The notes: generated by a model from the sequence alone, not told the origin. 64,000 nt of DNA from Roridomyces roridus (GCA_029378245.1 JARKIF010000007.1:806001-870000); one strand, 5' to 3'; counted from the first letter of the stretch, positions 11,914-23,414 are shown. A program made the numbers and translations.

Positions 11914-12098
11914 CAGATCAACACTTGCCGGTCGGCATGTTGCAAATTCAATTCATTCATTTCTCCAACATTCACACAGAACGCGGCAGCGTCAACGGCA
12001 TGCACACACTTATGTTAACTCTTTCCGCTTTCCCGACATCCATTCAAATTCGAATTACAAAAGGATATGGATCGGAGTCGGCTATGGTTCGGGAGGAC
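11914..12098. repeat. Direct repeat, left copy
   Basis: This copy and the one at 12476-12641 share long stretches, such as CATGTTGCAAATTCAATTCA followed by TTCATTTCTCC, and CATCCATTCAAATTCGAATTAC. Identity is roughly 80 percent by eye, with a few insertions. Together they bracket about 380 bases holding the GTCCGGAC array. This may be a small repeat-flanked element (a TRIM-like element or a local duplication). I found no coding capacity. Confidence 0.75.
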
Positions 12099-12147
12099 CC
12101 CTGATAATAGCCTTGGACGTATGATTCTGGAAACCAGATTTCCAAAA

Positions 12148-12415
12148 TTTTGTCCGGACTATCCGTTTTTTGGGGAAACAAAATTTTGTCCGGACTCGAA
12201 TCAGAGATCCGGATCAAATTCCCATACATGGTAATTCGGCAAGTGCCGAGAGCCAGCCGAGCATCGGCAGTGCCAAAAAATGGTGATTTCGCACGCAACA
12301 AGTCCAGACCCCCATGTTTTTGTCCGGACTCGAATCAGAGTTCCCGGCGTGGGAGCACTTTTTGTCCGGACTAGTATCAAAGGTGAGAGCGGATTTCAAA
12401 ATTTTTGTCCGGACT
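12148..12415. repeat. Five copies of TTTTGTCCGGACT
   Basis: Exact copies lie at 12148-12160, 12184-12196, 12318-12330, 12360-12372 and 12403-12415, all in the same orientation. Each contains the perfect 8-base palindrome GTCCGGAC. Copies 2 and 3 share a further CGAATCAGAG. The block sits between the two direct repeats and upstream of the CYP63-like gene. Confidence 0.85.
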
Positions 12416-12475
12416 ATTGAATCATAGGTCCGTGCGTATTCTCAGGGGTCCTGGTTCGGGTGCCCGAAGCGCTCC

Positions 12476-12641
12476 ACAGATCAATTCTTGCCGGCCGGCA
12501 TGTTGCAAATTCAATTCATTCATTTCTCCCACCAACGCGGCAACGTCAGCGGCATACAAAATCGCTTTCCGCTTTCCCAACATCCATTCAAATTCGAATT
12601 ACCAAAACTCGATCATGGAGTCGGCAATGGCTCGGGAGCCC
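12476..12641. repeat. Direct repeat, right copy
   Basis: Partner of 11914-12098 in the same orientation. It lacks a short segment (CATTCACACAGA region) present in the left copy. Its right end lies about 180 bases before the stop of the DUF2235-TPR gene. Confidence 0.75.
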
Positions 12642-12824
12642 GCCGCGGCCAACGCCGTCTAGACGGCTCATACATTGCGGGCGAAGGCAACTGCGCAACA
12701 ACTGCGCTTTGTTTGCCCAAAATCAGATGAACTTTGATCACCTTCCATATTAGGATTTGATGTTCAACTCCGATTTCAACCAAACATGATTTTGTGAAAA
12801 CTAAACTACGGAGAAAAAAGATAA

Positions 12825-15800
12825 TCAAGGAACCTCTAGAACCTCAAACTCTTCGAGAGAATGCTCGAATTTACTGTTCTTCGAGTGGCCAGACAACAGC
12901 CTGGACAGCTCGACGACCTCGACCTGTGCGTCAAGAACATCCTTATCTTTCTTTCCCAGCGCACAAATAGACGCCAGAATATTCTTGAAGAACCAAGGGA
13001 ACGACTCGAACGTCGATTGCGAGTCCGTATTCGCTGCAAACGCCGCCTTGTACAACTTGATAGACTCGATGAGGCAAAAGAGCCCATCTGTGTGGCGTCC
13101 TAATCCAATGACACACCTTGCGCGGGTGGACATGTACGCCGCGCTCGCTTCGACAGAAGTAAAAATGGAATCAACGCACAACGCCTTGCGCAGTCCATCT
13201 GTTTCGCAGATCGCACGATAGCCGTCTTCGAACCGTCCCTCCTCGCAGAGGACACTAGCGTACGTGTAAAGCGTATTGATGAGACTGGGTGTGTGCAGGA
13301 CAGGGTCGGACTCGACCAACGACCGCGTCAATCCAACAGCTTCCTCGACGAACCCAAGGGCGTCTTTATGATTTCCGGCAAGTAACGAACGAGCAGCAAG
13401 GTTCTGCAACCCATCTGCCAGCCGCTGGTTCAACGTATCCGTGGGTATGTGCTCAGCGATCTCCCTCTGAATTTTGACGGCTTCTTTCAGAGCTTGAAGG
13501 GCCTTGGAAACGTCCGCCATCGCATAGAACGAGGAGAGGTTGAACAGCGCGTCCGCAAGTTTCTCCTTGAACTGCCAGGTCCCGTGTTCTCTCACAAGCT
13601 CCCTACAAACTGAGACGGATCGGTGGGCAGGGCTCAACCCTTGATCCTGTTTCCCAACGGCGTAGAAACAAGTCGAGAGGTGGTACAAAAAGTCTGCGAA
13701 CCGGTCCCGGGCCAATCCATGACCACCGAGGTGGAGAGCTTCAACAGCTGCAAGCAACGCTGCCTCGGATTCTCCAGACGCGGAGAGGAGAGCGCTCAAC
13801 TGGTGCAAAGCGCCGGCCAGTGGAAGGTCATACACAAGCGGACTACTCTTTGCCAGCCCACGAAAGATATCCACCGAATCAACAGCCGCCCTAATCGCCT
13901 GCGAAGGATAATCTGTCTGTAACGACAACGACAACGCGAGGAGTGTCTCTGCAAGTTGTACTCGAACGCCCTGGGACTCGCATCCTTCGCGCGCCCGAAG
14001 TCCCCACGTGAGATCGAGACTCTTTGCTGCGATCCGGAGCGCCTCCTCGTGTCTGGCAACAGCACGGAAACATAAAGCCAGACGGCTGAGTGAGAGCGCA
14101 GAGTCACTCTCAGTGCCCCACGTAGTGTGGATGTGCACGACTTCGTCCGCAGCGCGAAGAGCTTCCCCGTGTCTCCCGACAATCGAGAGACAGACAGATA
14201 AATTATACAGGAAAAACGCCAAACGGAGGTTGAACGATGCGGCGGGGGTGTGCCGTGCCAACCCACGCTGAATGCTCGTCGCCTCCTGGGCGGCGTGGAG
14301 CGCATGTTGAGCTCGACCAGTAACCAAGAACAGACAACACGATAAATTGGCGAGCGAGTCCGCCAGCCGGGACTCCAGTTGCCAAGTTTTGTGTGCCTCG
14401 ATGAGATTCCTGTACAGACGAACCGCCTGTTCGGCACTGTTCAACGCCTCCTCTGTCTTCCCAGCAGCACGTAAACAACGGCATAAGTGATCGAGACACG
14501 CTGCAAGAGCGTTCTTGTCCGTCTGGGACTCCCGACGGAGCTGTACCTCCTCTCGCGAGACGCGAAGCGCCTCCTGGTGCTGGCCAGCAGAAAAGAGGCG
14601 GCACGAATAATTGTAAAGGGCGTCTGCAAGCACATCGTTGTACGTCTCTGGAGTTTCGCTGGCGAGCTGTCGGTATAGGGCGATCGACTGCTCGGCAACC
14701 TGAAAATCTCGGTGTGGGAACCCGAAAGCAAGATCGTGAAGCGCGGCTGCAAGTAGCGGTGTATATTGAGGGAATGCCTGTGCCAGCATCTCGCTGAGAG
14801 TCACTGTCGTTTGGGCTACCTTGAGCGCCTGGCTAACATCCTCGGTGCACAGATTCTGGAGACAAAAACCGAAACTGCGCCGGAGAGCTGCAAAAAGAGA
14901 AAAGGCGGGGCGGTATTCTTCCGACAAAATGGGCTGAATCAGGTCAAGCGCTTCTTCGAAGAAGGCGAGCGCCCTTTCAGGCTGGCGCAAGGCGACCCCA
15001 CAAGACGCGCCCCAATAAAGCGACTCGGCCAATTTGTATCTTCTAGACACCGTACTCGGCGACTCCTCGAATCCAACCCGACGGATACATAGCGCTTCTT
15101 CAAACATTTTTTCAACCGAATCGAGTCGGCCGTGAAGATGCAGCATCCGACCGTGTGCGTTTAGCACCTCCGCAAGATCCTCGTTGAAAATCCTAGGCCG
15201 TCGATCCGCCAATGCTCTGAAGAATTTCACCGCGCAACGAAGTTCCACCTCGGGGTTGTCATCCCACACGGGCCGGTGGCAAAGGTACGTCTCTGCCACA
15301 TTCCCTGCAAGCGCCATGAACGAGAGACATTGGAACCAATACGACTCGAGATCCGAGTCCTTGTGTTGGCCGCCGCTGTTCTTGCTCCACAGGTCGTTTA
15401 GAGCTCGTATCGCCTTCATGATGGATGTAGAGTCGAACAAATCCATCTCGAGACGATCCCTGTCGACACATTCGACCCAGTGGAAGTCCATGTGCTCGAT
15501 TTGACCGATGAAGGATTGCCAGGCGTCGTCGAGTGTTCGCTCCGCAAAGAACACGGACGCGTGAACGAGTTGATCTCGCGAGATCAGCCGGCCTTTGCCA
15601 ACAGGCGTCCTTGAGAAGAATTAAAACATGTGTAGAAAACGGAACGATGCGCGTACCTAATTGTAGACGATTTACGCGGCGAGTCTTGTTGAACTGGGCC
15701 CGAGATCACGGATGAAGAAATGTGCAACCCCGCATTTATCGCTTGGGCCTTCATCCAAAGCAAAGGCACAGAAGAAATCAAAGAGGTTGCAGAGCTCCTG

Positions 15801-17189
15801 CCACTATAATGCGCTAAATACAAAGAAACGACACAAGAAAATGAAAACTCACATCTCAGCGTGTGTTCCCCCAAACCAAACCTCCTTCAAATTTCTGAGA
15901 TTCGACTTTGTTTCCGTGCGTCGAATGGCTTCCGTTTTCACGCGTTTATGAAGCCATCTACTCGCAACCTTGGCAGCGCCAGCAATCAGCTTCGTCTCGA
16001 TACTGATCTTGGTTTCGATGCTGGACGCGTCGTCCTCGTGTTGTGTGTCTTGGGGAGTATATGTGGGCGGAGGATCCGAAACGGTATCCGCCACGGAAAC
16101 GGGGATGAAATCGACATCGCTTTCGTCGAATGCTAGGCCATGACGGACGACACACACGTGTTCCGCGCAGGAGGGTAGGAATTCGGGTTTCCCGCGGACC
16201 AGTCCGGTGGGTGAGACGGTATCCCTGGATTTTTGCGTCAACATATACAGGTTGTTTCGATGCTGTACACGAACCATGCCCCCAGAAAGTGAACTTTTAC
16301 TGCCCGCGAGAACGTCTTTTTGAAGTGTTGAACCGTTTCCGGGCCTGTGAAATTGTTGAGAGAAGATGGCAAAGGAGAGCAGATACATACATTCGTGTCT
16401 CTGGTTCTCCAGAAAAACTTTGTAGGCACTAGAATTAGTATCAGATTTGTTGCAGCTCCGAAACTAGCCGTACGAACAGTGGAATCAATTCCTTATTGCC
16501 CGGATTCACAAGTCCAACCGTGTCAATCAAGGCGGCCAGAGTCCGCGCTTGATAGGCACCACGAGAAAATCCTGGGTAGAGAATTAAATGCGGTCTTGTC
16601 AATTATCAACCAGACCATACCGAATAAAAATATCTTGTCGCCTGGTTGGTATTGCTCGCAGAGCCAAATGTATGCTTTAAGAATCGTCTTTCTGAAATTC
16701 CTGTGATGGTGTTGGACTGAGAAGGATATTTTTGAGAGTACACATACCATCCGACAGCCATCTTGGTTTTGGTTCTCAACCGACGAAGCCAATGGGTGAA
16801 CGATCCAGATTGGCCTGAATCTGTGTAGGTTCCACAGCTGTAATACTTGAGCTGGCGTTGATCAGGATCGACTAGCACTCGGCTATGCAGCTCCGCAACG
16901 TTCGAGTTCTATATCAGGGTAAACTTTTGTGCTGGGTCTCGACTAGGGAACAAACCTGGAATCCAAGAACATCGAATGGCTCATCGAGGGACACCACTAG
17001 ATTTCTAGACGACGAATGCTCCGAACAACTGCCCTCACAAGCACTCTCGCATGTGCAATGGTCTTGACAAGAGCAATCGCAGCGACAAGATGCGATGCAA
17101 TTACAACCACAGCTGCGAAGAGGTCGCAAAGGATCTTCAGAATGCGAGTACAATTTCGGTTGCGGGACGGGGAGATTTTGGAGGTTCAT
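12825..17189 (-). CDS. Cys-cluster + DUF2235 alpha/beta hydrolase + TPR array fusion, 1326 aa
   Basis: Nine exons (17189-16956, 16908-16748, 16700-16621, 16571-16478, 16428-16391, 16344-16275, 16224-15853, 15803-15657, 15609-12825) join with every phase matching. Residues about 27-55 hold 11 cysteines. DUF2235 follows: NLVVSLD, NSNVAELHSRVL, QLKYYSCGT, the nucleophile elbow GFSRGAY (GxSxG), FLGAWDTVSP (acid) and EVWFGGTHAEIG (His), so the triad is complete. The usual DGT after the first strand is replaced by DEPFDVLG. From about residue 400 a long TPR array follows, with repeating ALF/YNLS and HxEAL motifs on a period near 44. DUF2235 is related to Tle1-type phospholipases; the TPR array should bind protein partners. 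Substrate and location are unknown. No signal peptide or NACHT/NB-ARC module is seen. Confidence 0.88.
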
Positions 17190-17480
17190 GGTTGCTGGAG
17201 AGAGAGGCTGGTAAGTGTTGGAGACGAACGTGCTTGGGTTTTCTAGTTTCTTTTCACGCGCGAAGCATGCGGTTTAACAGCTGTTGGCCAGCCATGGATA
17301 ATTTTATCCCGGGAATTCGTCTAGAAGCATCTGTCATCGATACAGAGGGCAGTCTGCAGCAGTTTGTGCGGTTCACAGCAGCCATCGACGTCCAAGTGGC
17401 AATGGAAGGGGAAACATCGGAGCTGTGATCGGACATCTGGGACAAGTCGCGTAGTCACATCAGAAGCCAAACAAACAGCC
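17190..17480. other. Divergent promoter region
   Basis: About 290 bases separate the starts of the minus-strand DUF2235-TPR gene and the plus-strand J-protein gene. No clear TATA box was seen for either. Confidence 0.4.
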
Positions 17481-18751
17481 ATGTCTGCCACCGCGCCAAC
17501 AGCCGAAATCAACCCATACGAGCTCCTCGAACTCAAGCTTGAATGTTCAGAGCAAGAAATCCGGACTGCGTACCGCCAAACCTCGCGCAAAGTGCATCCA
17601 GACAGAGTGAGTTGACAAAATCCTCTTTGAGCCCCAAATCTGATCGTCTAATAGTCCTTTTAGAACAGGAACGACCCCGACGCAGCCCGCAAGTTCCATG
17701 AGTTGACTCAAGCATACGAGCTCCTGCTCGACCCCCTGAGGCGCCTCGCTCTCGACGCAAAGCTGCGGGTCAAAGCCGCGCGCGATGCACGCTTCAAGAC
17801 GTATGACACGAAGCGGAAGAACATGGTCTCGGAGCTCGAGGAACGCGAACGGGCTTTCAAGAAGGCGAAGATGGATCAGGAGCGGGATGAGGCGAGCCGG
17901 TGGGCAGATACGGAGAAGATCAAGGATGAAGGCCGGAGGATGCGTGAGGAACGGGAGACTGAGATTCGAAGGCGTGAGCGGGAGGCAGAGGCCTCTCGAA
18001 ATCCTCCTGTGGACGATGACTCGGAGGCGCCGACGCTTGGTGCGTTTCACAAACTCAATTTGCGTTCCCTTTAAAACTCTTTCGTAGACCCTCTGGACAC
18101 GACGATTCACCTCAAATTCAAGCTCTCCGCACACCCAGAACTGACGAACCGTGAGGCTCTCGCGAAGCTCCTGGCGCCCTTTGGTGCAATTGACACCGAG
18201 TCGATCGTCATATCCTGCAAACCGCCCAAAAAATCGCCCGAGAAACCGCCCAAATACGGCATGGCCCTGGTCCCATTCAAACAAATCGGCGACGCCTTTG
18301 GGGCGGTCTGTGCGAGCGGGCGCGCGGACCGTGGCCTGGACGGGGTCGAGGTTGGCTGGGTGGGCGGCAAAGAGCCGCAGATTCTTGGCTGGCTGAAGAA
18401 GATGGGCAAGTTGTCTGCGCAGCCCCTACCACCCAAGCCCAATTCCTCGCCTCTGCCGCCGCACTCCAGTACACCTGGGAGTTCACAGCTGCCCCAAACA
18501 GCTCCGGCAGCCTCGGCCTCGCCGTTTTCTTCCTTCCCAGCTACCTTCGTGAGTTGTTTCATGCCCGTCTTATTGAAAAGTCGGCTCATGCTGGCTCTTT
18601 GTAGCCCGATTTACCATCCTTTTCGTCCGAGACGAAAGCTGCTGCACCTGGCGTCGACTATGAAGCGCTGACCCTCATGAGACTGCGGCAGGCGGAACGT
18701 GAGCGGCTGGAGCGGGAGATCCTGGAGCAGGAAGCAGCAGAGGGGGCCTAG
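17481..18751 (+). CDS. cwf23: J-domain splicing-associated protein, Cwf23/DNAJC17 type
   Basis: Four exons (17481-17606, 17664-18039, 18088-18548, 18605-18751) give 369 aa. The N-terminal J domain reads NPYELLEL, AYRQTSRKVHPDR (the HPD triad) and FHELTQAYELLLDP. A highly charged helix follows (KRKNMVSELEERERAFKKAK...). Then comes a degenerate RRM-like domain (IHLKFKLSAHP, LLAPFGAIDTESIVISCKP, GMALVPF). The C-terminal helix is RLRQAERERLEREILEQEA. J domain plus RRM is the architecture of DNAJC17 and Schizosaccharomyces Cwf23, which act with Hsp70 on the spliceosome in the nucleus. It seems complete. Confidence 0.88.
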
Positions 18752-19226
18752 CCTTTACTCAGAATCGTGATTGTACCCCAACATTCGAAGCCCATGATGT
18801 GAATCTGTGCTAACGAGCAATCCGGCTTCCTTACAGTGTTACACCTGAAGCACGGAAGCGACTTGACTTGAGCACCAGTGTGCAATAGTCTCCTCGGGAG
18901 GGCTGATCAACCCAAACCGTTTATGGAAGGGTTAGTATTTCAAATATCATGAGACGTTGTGAAATTGAAACTGCAACGCATTGGGTCCCTTCATTTCCGC
19001 TCGAATGGCCCGCGGAGAACGAACACAGTCTGCTCAGCGCTGATCGGCTCCGAGTCCTGTTGTGCGACCCACCGTGCCCCGAAGCCTTAGTGCGACTTTT
19101 CCACTCCTTCTACTAGCCATTGCTCCCTCGCCTCCTCGGGCTTCTTCGATGGTGTTCATTCCTTTAGTTTCAGGTGCATTCGTGGCTGCTATATGAGTGG
19201 CAAAGGATTGGTGCCACAACTACGAC
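18752..19226. other. Intergenic
   Basis: 3' region of the J-protein gene and promoter of the following P450. No gene was seen. A short plus-strand frame from about 19148 (MVFIPLVSG...) stops after 15 codons. Confidence 0.4.
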
Positions 19227-21459
19227 ATGCCCCTGCTGCAACTTCACCATCTCGCAGCACTTTTTCTTGCCTGGTGTATGGCTCGTGCCATAGGACACAT
19301 TTGTTCTCACCGGCTCGCATCTCGCTCATTCGGGTAAGCCCTGGAAGACCACAGAGGTCGTCACATCTAATCTTCTTCTACAGCGACTGCCCAAACGCGG
19401 GCGTCTTATGGCTGCATCCGTTCCGTGAACCATTTATCCTTCTTGCGCGATGCTTTTACCTGCCGCGCCAGATTGGCCATTACTTCTCTGGATTCGATTG
19501 TTTGTTTTTATACTTTTCCAGCATTTTTACATCGACCTTGGCACTTTTTTACAGTCTATAAGAAGTACGGTAGCACGGTTGTTGGCTCGGTCCAAGCATG
19601 GGGCGCGACTCCTACGCTTTGGCTTGCAGATGCCCATGCAATCAAGACAGTCTTCAGCGACACTTCTACTTTTCGCAAGGACATAGAACCAGTTAGATCT
19701 CTTTCGCTCCATCTATCTGCGAACTATTGTGACCATTGCACAGTACAGGTTGATCAAAATATATGGCCTGAATATGGTCTCCTCGGAGGGTGCAGAATGG
19801 AAACGCCAGCGCAGCATCGCAACCCCGGCTTTTAATGAGGCAAGTCACCAATAAGCTCCTTGTATCAAACACTTATTTATGGAACCAGACAAGCGACAGT
19901 TTCCTCTGGATCGAGATGACGCGGATCCTGAAGGAGTGGTTCGAAGAATTGGACTCGAGACCCGACGACTCGGACGGTTCAATTTCCTTTGAAACTGTCG
20001 GGGATCTGTCACAGGCAAGTATATGTCACTACCAGGCTAATAAACGATCCCATTCACCTCCCAACAGCTCACCCTTTTGACCCAGGTGAGCCTATACCAT
20101 TATCACGATTGTTGTCCGTAACACAGCTCATAACAGCTCACTATCCTGATCGGTGCATCTGCGGGTTTCGCGTTCTGGAAAGATGACAGATTGGCCCTTC
20201 GAACAATTCTGGAACAGAGCACAAGGGTGTCAAACCTCGCGATCAAAGCTTTGACACCCAAGTGGCTCTTTGCCCTCTCGTCGCGCGTGCATCTCCCTGT
20301 TGTCAGCAAAATACTTTCCCATACAAATGGAATATACGCGGCCGTTCGCGTTCATATGCTGGATCTTGTTTCGGACTCGCGTGCATGGGTTGTTGGCAGG
20401 AAGGCATCACAGATGGATGCAGGCCTTTTGCGGTACTTGGTCGAGGCTAACATGGCCGAGTCCAAGCATAGGGCTCTCAGTGACGATGAGCTGCTTGCCA
20501 ATATATTCGTATGTCCTCTTTCAAGACACCTTCCAAGTCATAACTTCCCTCCTATCAGGTTCTGTTAATTGCTGGTAATGGTGAGTTGCGTTATCTGATG
20601 ACCGCTTTCCACCTTCTCCGCTGATTCACAATTCAGAAACATCTGCTCATGCCATTAGTCTTGCTGTGGCTCTATTGGCCCTCTATCCGATCGTTCAAGA
20701 GAAGGTATATCAAGAAACCCTTGGGGTGTGGCCAGACAGTGTTTCCGAGTCCACAACTATGGCATATGAGAAATGTATGCCGAAACTCGTGCGTCAACAG
20801 TTCCTTTACTTCTTCTTACATATTTGATATTTCCACAGAAATACACTGGCGCGACGTTTCACGAAACCCTTCGGCTTTTTCCAACCATATCGCGGCTGTG
20901 TAAAGTAACTCACTCGGATGCAACTTTGACTGCACATCGATTTACTTGCACCGCGACTGGCGAAGTCTCCCACGTAATGCCCGTTTTCACTGTTCCAGTC
21001 AAGGAGGGGAGTCTCGTGATGATTGACATTCTGGCATTGCATAAAAATCGTGAGCCATGTTTTTGCATACCAGTGACATGTAGTCAAGAACTCTCCCAGC
21101 AATTTATTGGGGCAAGGACGCGGAGGAATTCCGGCCTGAGCGATTTATCGACACGGACACTTATCGCTGGCCCCGCGACGCATGTACGTTCTATTTTACA
21201 CTGCCCATACGATGCACCTTCTCATTTCGCAGTTTTCGCTTTCTCTAGCGGCCCGCGGAACTGTCTAGGACAACGCATTGCGCTTACGCTGGGCGTGTGT
21301 GTACTTGCGAACTTGGTCCGCCGCTACCAGATCACCCTCCCCGCCCACCTTGAGGGAAAGCCGTTCGAGGAACAAAAACGGCTGCTACTGAGATGGATAC
21401 CCGGAGTGACGATGACACCGTTAGATTGCAGAGTGCGACTTCGTCGACGCGACAATTGA
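19227..21459 (+). CDS. Cytochrome P450, copy A of an inverted pair
   Basis: About 11-12 exons join in phase. The N-terminal anchor is LLQLHHLAALFLAWCMARAI. Then come CPNAGVLWLHPF, FYKKYGSTVVGSV, SEGAEWKRQR, the oxygen-binding helix LLIAGNETSAHA, the K-helix FHETLRLFP, WGKDAEEFRPERFID and the heme loop FSSGPRNCLGQR. The end is WIPGVTMTPLDCRVRLRRR. All essential P450 elements are intact. Its closest visible relative is the minus-strand gene at 29175-31333, with shared intron positions. Two introns start with GC (19840 and 20015). It is a microsomal monooxygenase of unknown substrate; the CYP family was not assigned. Start chosen at the first Met before the hydrophobic anchor. Confidence 0.88.
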
Positions 21460-21876
21460 CCCACGAGCAGTTGAACAAACTCGTGAATGCCTGTCATCTG
21501 CAGGTATCACTGTAGTACACTTGCATACAATTCGAACCGATGTTGCTGGGGCGCATAGATGCAGTCCTTAAGTTCAGATCCTGAGAACCGTTCGGGAGAA
21601 CAGATGGTCTACAAGGATTGTATTCGACTGGAAGATGCCCTTCAGACGGGAAATCTAAGAGAAATGGTGTTTTGGCAATCCTGGATTTACATCAGAAAAA
21701 AGGCTCGATTGAGGCGCGCCGAATCACCTTGGCCGCGACAGTAACTTTCGTTGAGGATGTCGGCAGCATCTTCCTGGTTCCATGTCTGTGTTGATCAGTT
21801 TTGATCCTCCTATCTTCGTGCTTTGCTCTTGCTCTCATCACCTCGCTCTCAACAAGTTTTGAATAATACTGTTATC

Positions 21877-22725
21877 ATGTCACTCTACACCCTCGCAAAG
21901 GTTCGTTCATCTCTTCTCATCGTCCCCTCAGCCCTCACACTCTCTTTCCAGAACGATGTCGTCGTTTCTTCACCAGTCCCAACTGACACCGTCTACAAGC
22001 ACGCGGTTCAGCCAGACTTTGACCCTCGGCCTATCTCTCCCATTTCAGAGTGCTCCTCCGATGACTCTGCATCCGTCGCCTCCACCGTCGTCGGCTTTGG
22101 ACGTAGACAGCACTGCATGTTGCCGACTGTCGCCGACCCCTCTCAAGACCTTACGCAGTCCACCGTCGTAGGGTTCGGTCGCAGACGTCACTTCCAACCA
22201 GAGTCCACCCCCGTCGCCCATTCTGAGGTCAATTTCTCCAAGTACGAGAACAGGAGGTCCTCCCCCCTGTCTAGCGTCCGCACCTACGACAAAAGACAGT
22301 CCCTTCCTATTCTCGTCGAGACTCAACGCACGAGGCCCTCGCTGGACGTCAGCACCTTACAGTCGGCTGTCGCATGGGAAGAAGCCCAGTCCCAGCCGCC
22401 CATCCCGCCAATGCCGGTTCTTCCCCTGCCAGAAGTAGAATTCACGGTCAAGAAGCCAACGCTTGGCACGCGTATCAAGCAGCGCATCGCGAGCAAGGTC
22501 AAGTTGGCCGCCTCCAGTCGCCCAGTCAAGGTCGTTGTCAAGCGCTTTTCGTCGCAGTCCACCCCCAAACCCGTCAAGATAGGCCGTGACGAACGCTGTG
22601 GCGGCGACGAGTTCACTGCTCAGGTTTGCGCTCCTGTCAAAGCCTTCGGGCGTTTCGCATTCCTACAGTCGGCCGTGCTTTGGCCTGGCACCCGCTATCC
22701 GCGAACGCCGCCGGTCTGGATCTAA
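21877..22725 (+). CDS. Disordered Ser/Pro/Val-rich protein, about 265 aa, unknown
   Basis: A short first exon (21877-21900, MSLYTLAK) joins the main exon from 21952 in phase. The protein is Ser/Thr/Pro-rich and basic towards its end. It carries two copies of STVVGFGRR(R/Q)H near residues 52-60 and 79-87, and a Lys/Arg/Val-rich segment (LGTRIKQRIASKVKLAASS, VKVVVKRF). No fold or family is recognised. The end (..FLQSAVLWPGTRYPRTPPVWI) is less convincing and could be changed by a further intron. It sits between P450 copy A and the tandem repeat. Confidence 0.55.
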   Translation: MSLYTLAKVRSSLLIVPSALTLSFQNDVVVSSPVPTDTVYKHAVQPDFDPRPISPISECSSDDSASVASTVVGFGRRQHCMLPTVADPSQDLTQSTVVGFGRRRHFQPESTPVAHSEVNFSKYENRRSSPLSSVRTYDKRQSLPILVETQRTRPSLDVSTLQSAVAWEEAQSQPPIPPMPVLPLPEVEFTVKKPTLGTRIKQRIASKVKLAASSRPVKVVVKRFSSQSTPKPVKIGRDERCGGDEFTAQVCAPVKAFGRFAFLQSAVLWPGTRYPRTPPVWI

Positions 22726-22844
22726 GTATTTCGTTATACCCCCGGTGCATAGTACACGTCAACGGCCCTTTTGATCATCACCATTCACGACCTCGCGACC
22801 TCCGTCGGCGACCAAAAAAAATCAAGATAACTATACCTTCTAAA

Positions 22845-23125
22845 CCCAAAAACAGGCGTGTAATCGGAGCGCGAACGACGACGGCTGCGTGCTACGCAAG
22901 AAAACCCATAAAACATCCATTGGTCGTCATAATCTCTAAATCCCAAAACAGGCGCGTAATCGGAGCGCGACCGACGACGACGGCTCAAGAAAACGCTACA
23001 AAACATCCATTCGTCGTCATACTCTCGAAACCTCAAAAACAGGCGTGTAATCGGATCGCGAACGACGACGGCGGCTGCGTGCCAGTCAAGAAACCCGACA
23101 AAATATACATTTGGTCGTCGGTCGC
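22845..23125. repeat. Tandem repeat, about three units of 90-97 bases
   Basis: Each unit starts near AAAACAGGCGTGTAATCGGA and ends near CATTNGTCGTC. Units begin at about 22845, 22943 and 23032. Unit 2 lacks a few bases of the CGACGGCTGCGTGC part. A fourth, very degraded unit may lie at 23205-23290. The minus strand is open across the block only because the repeat preserves frame. Confidence 0.8.
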
Positions 23126-23414
23126 AGGGGCTGTATCTCTTTTTCGGCATCAAATTTCGACTCTTCTACCCTTCGACCTTTCCCCTGGCTCCCAATGAAT
23201 CCACAAAATCCACAAAATAGGCGTGAAGGAGGATGACGGGATGCAAAGCGTAGCAACCACAAAATATTATATATCCGTCGTCTCCGAGTCTTGTTTCTTT
23301 GTATGTTCGTGTTGTCTTGAAAATAAAATGGTTCGGAAAACTCTTGGAAGTACGACTTGAGCTTCAGGAGGTCGAACAACGGCAAAAGCATCTGATTGAA
23401 GAACTGGTGCACAA

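Noticed and set aside
11914..12641. Complete LTR retrotransposon
   Set aside because: The repeats do not begin TG or end CA convincingly, differ by about 20 percent, and the interior has no coding capacity or primer-binding site that I can see.
22785..23153. Minus-strand 122-residue frame with repeated Arg/Asp-rich units
   Set aside because: It is the translation of the tandem repeat; no promoter, introns or recognisable protein, and the frame is open only because of the repeat.
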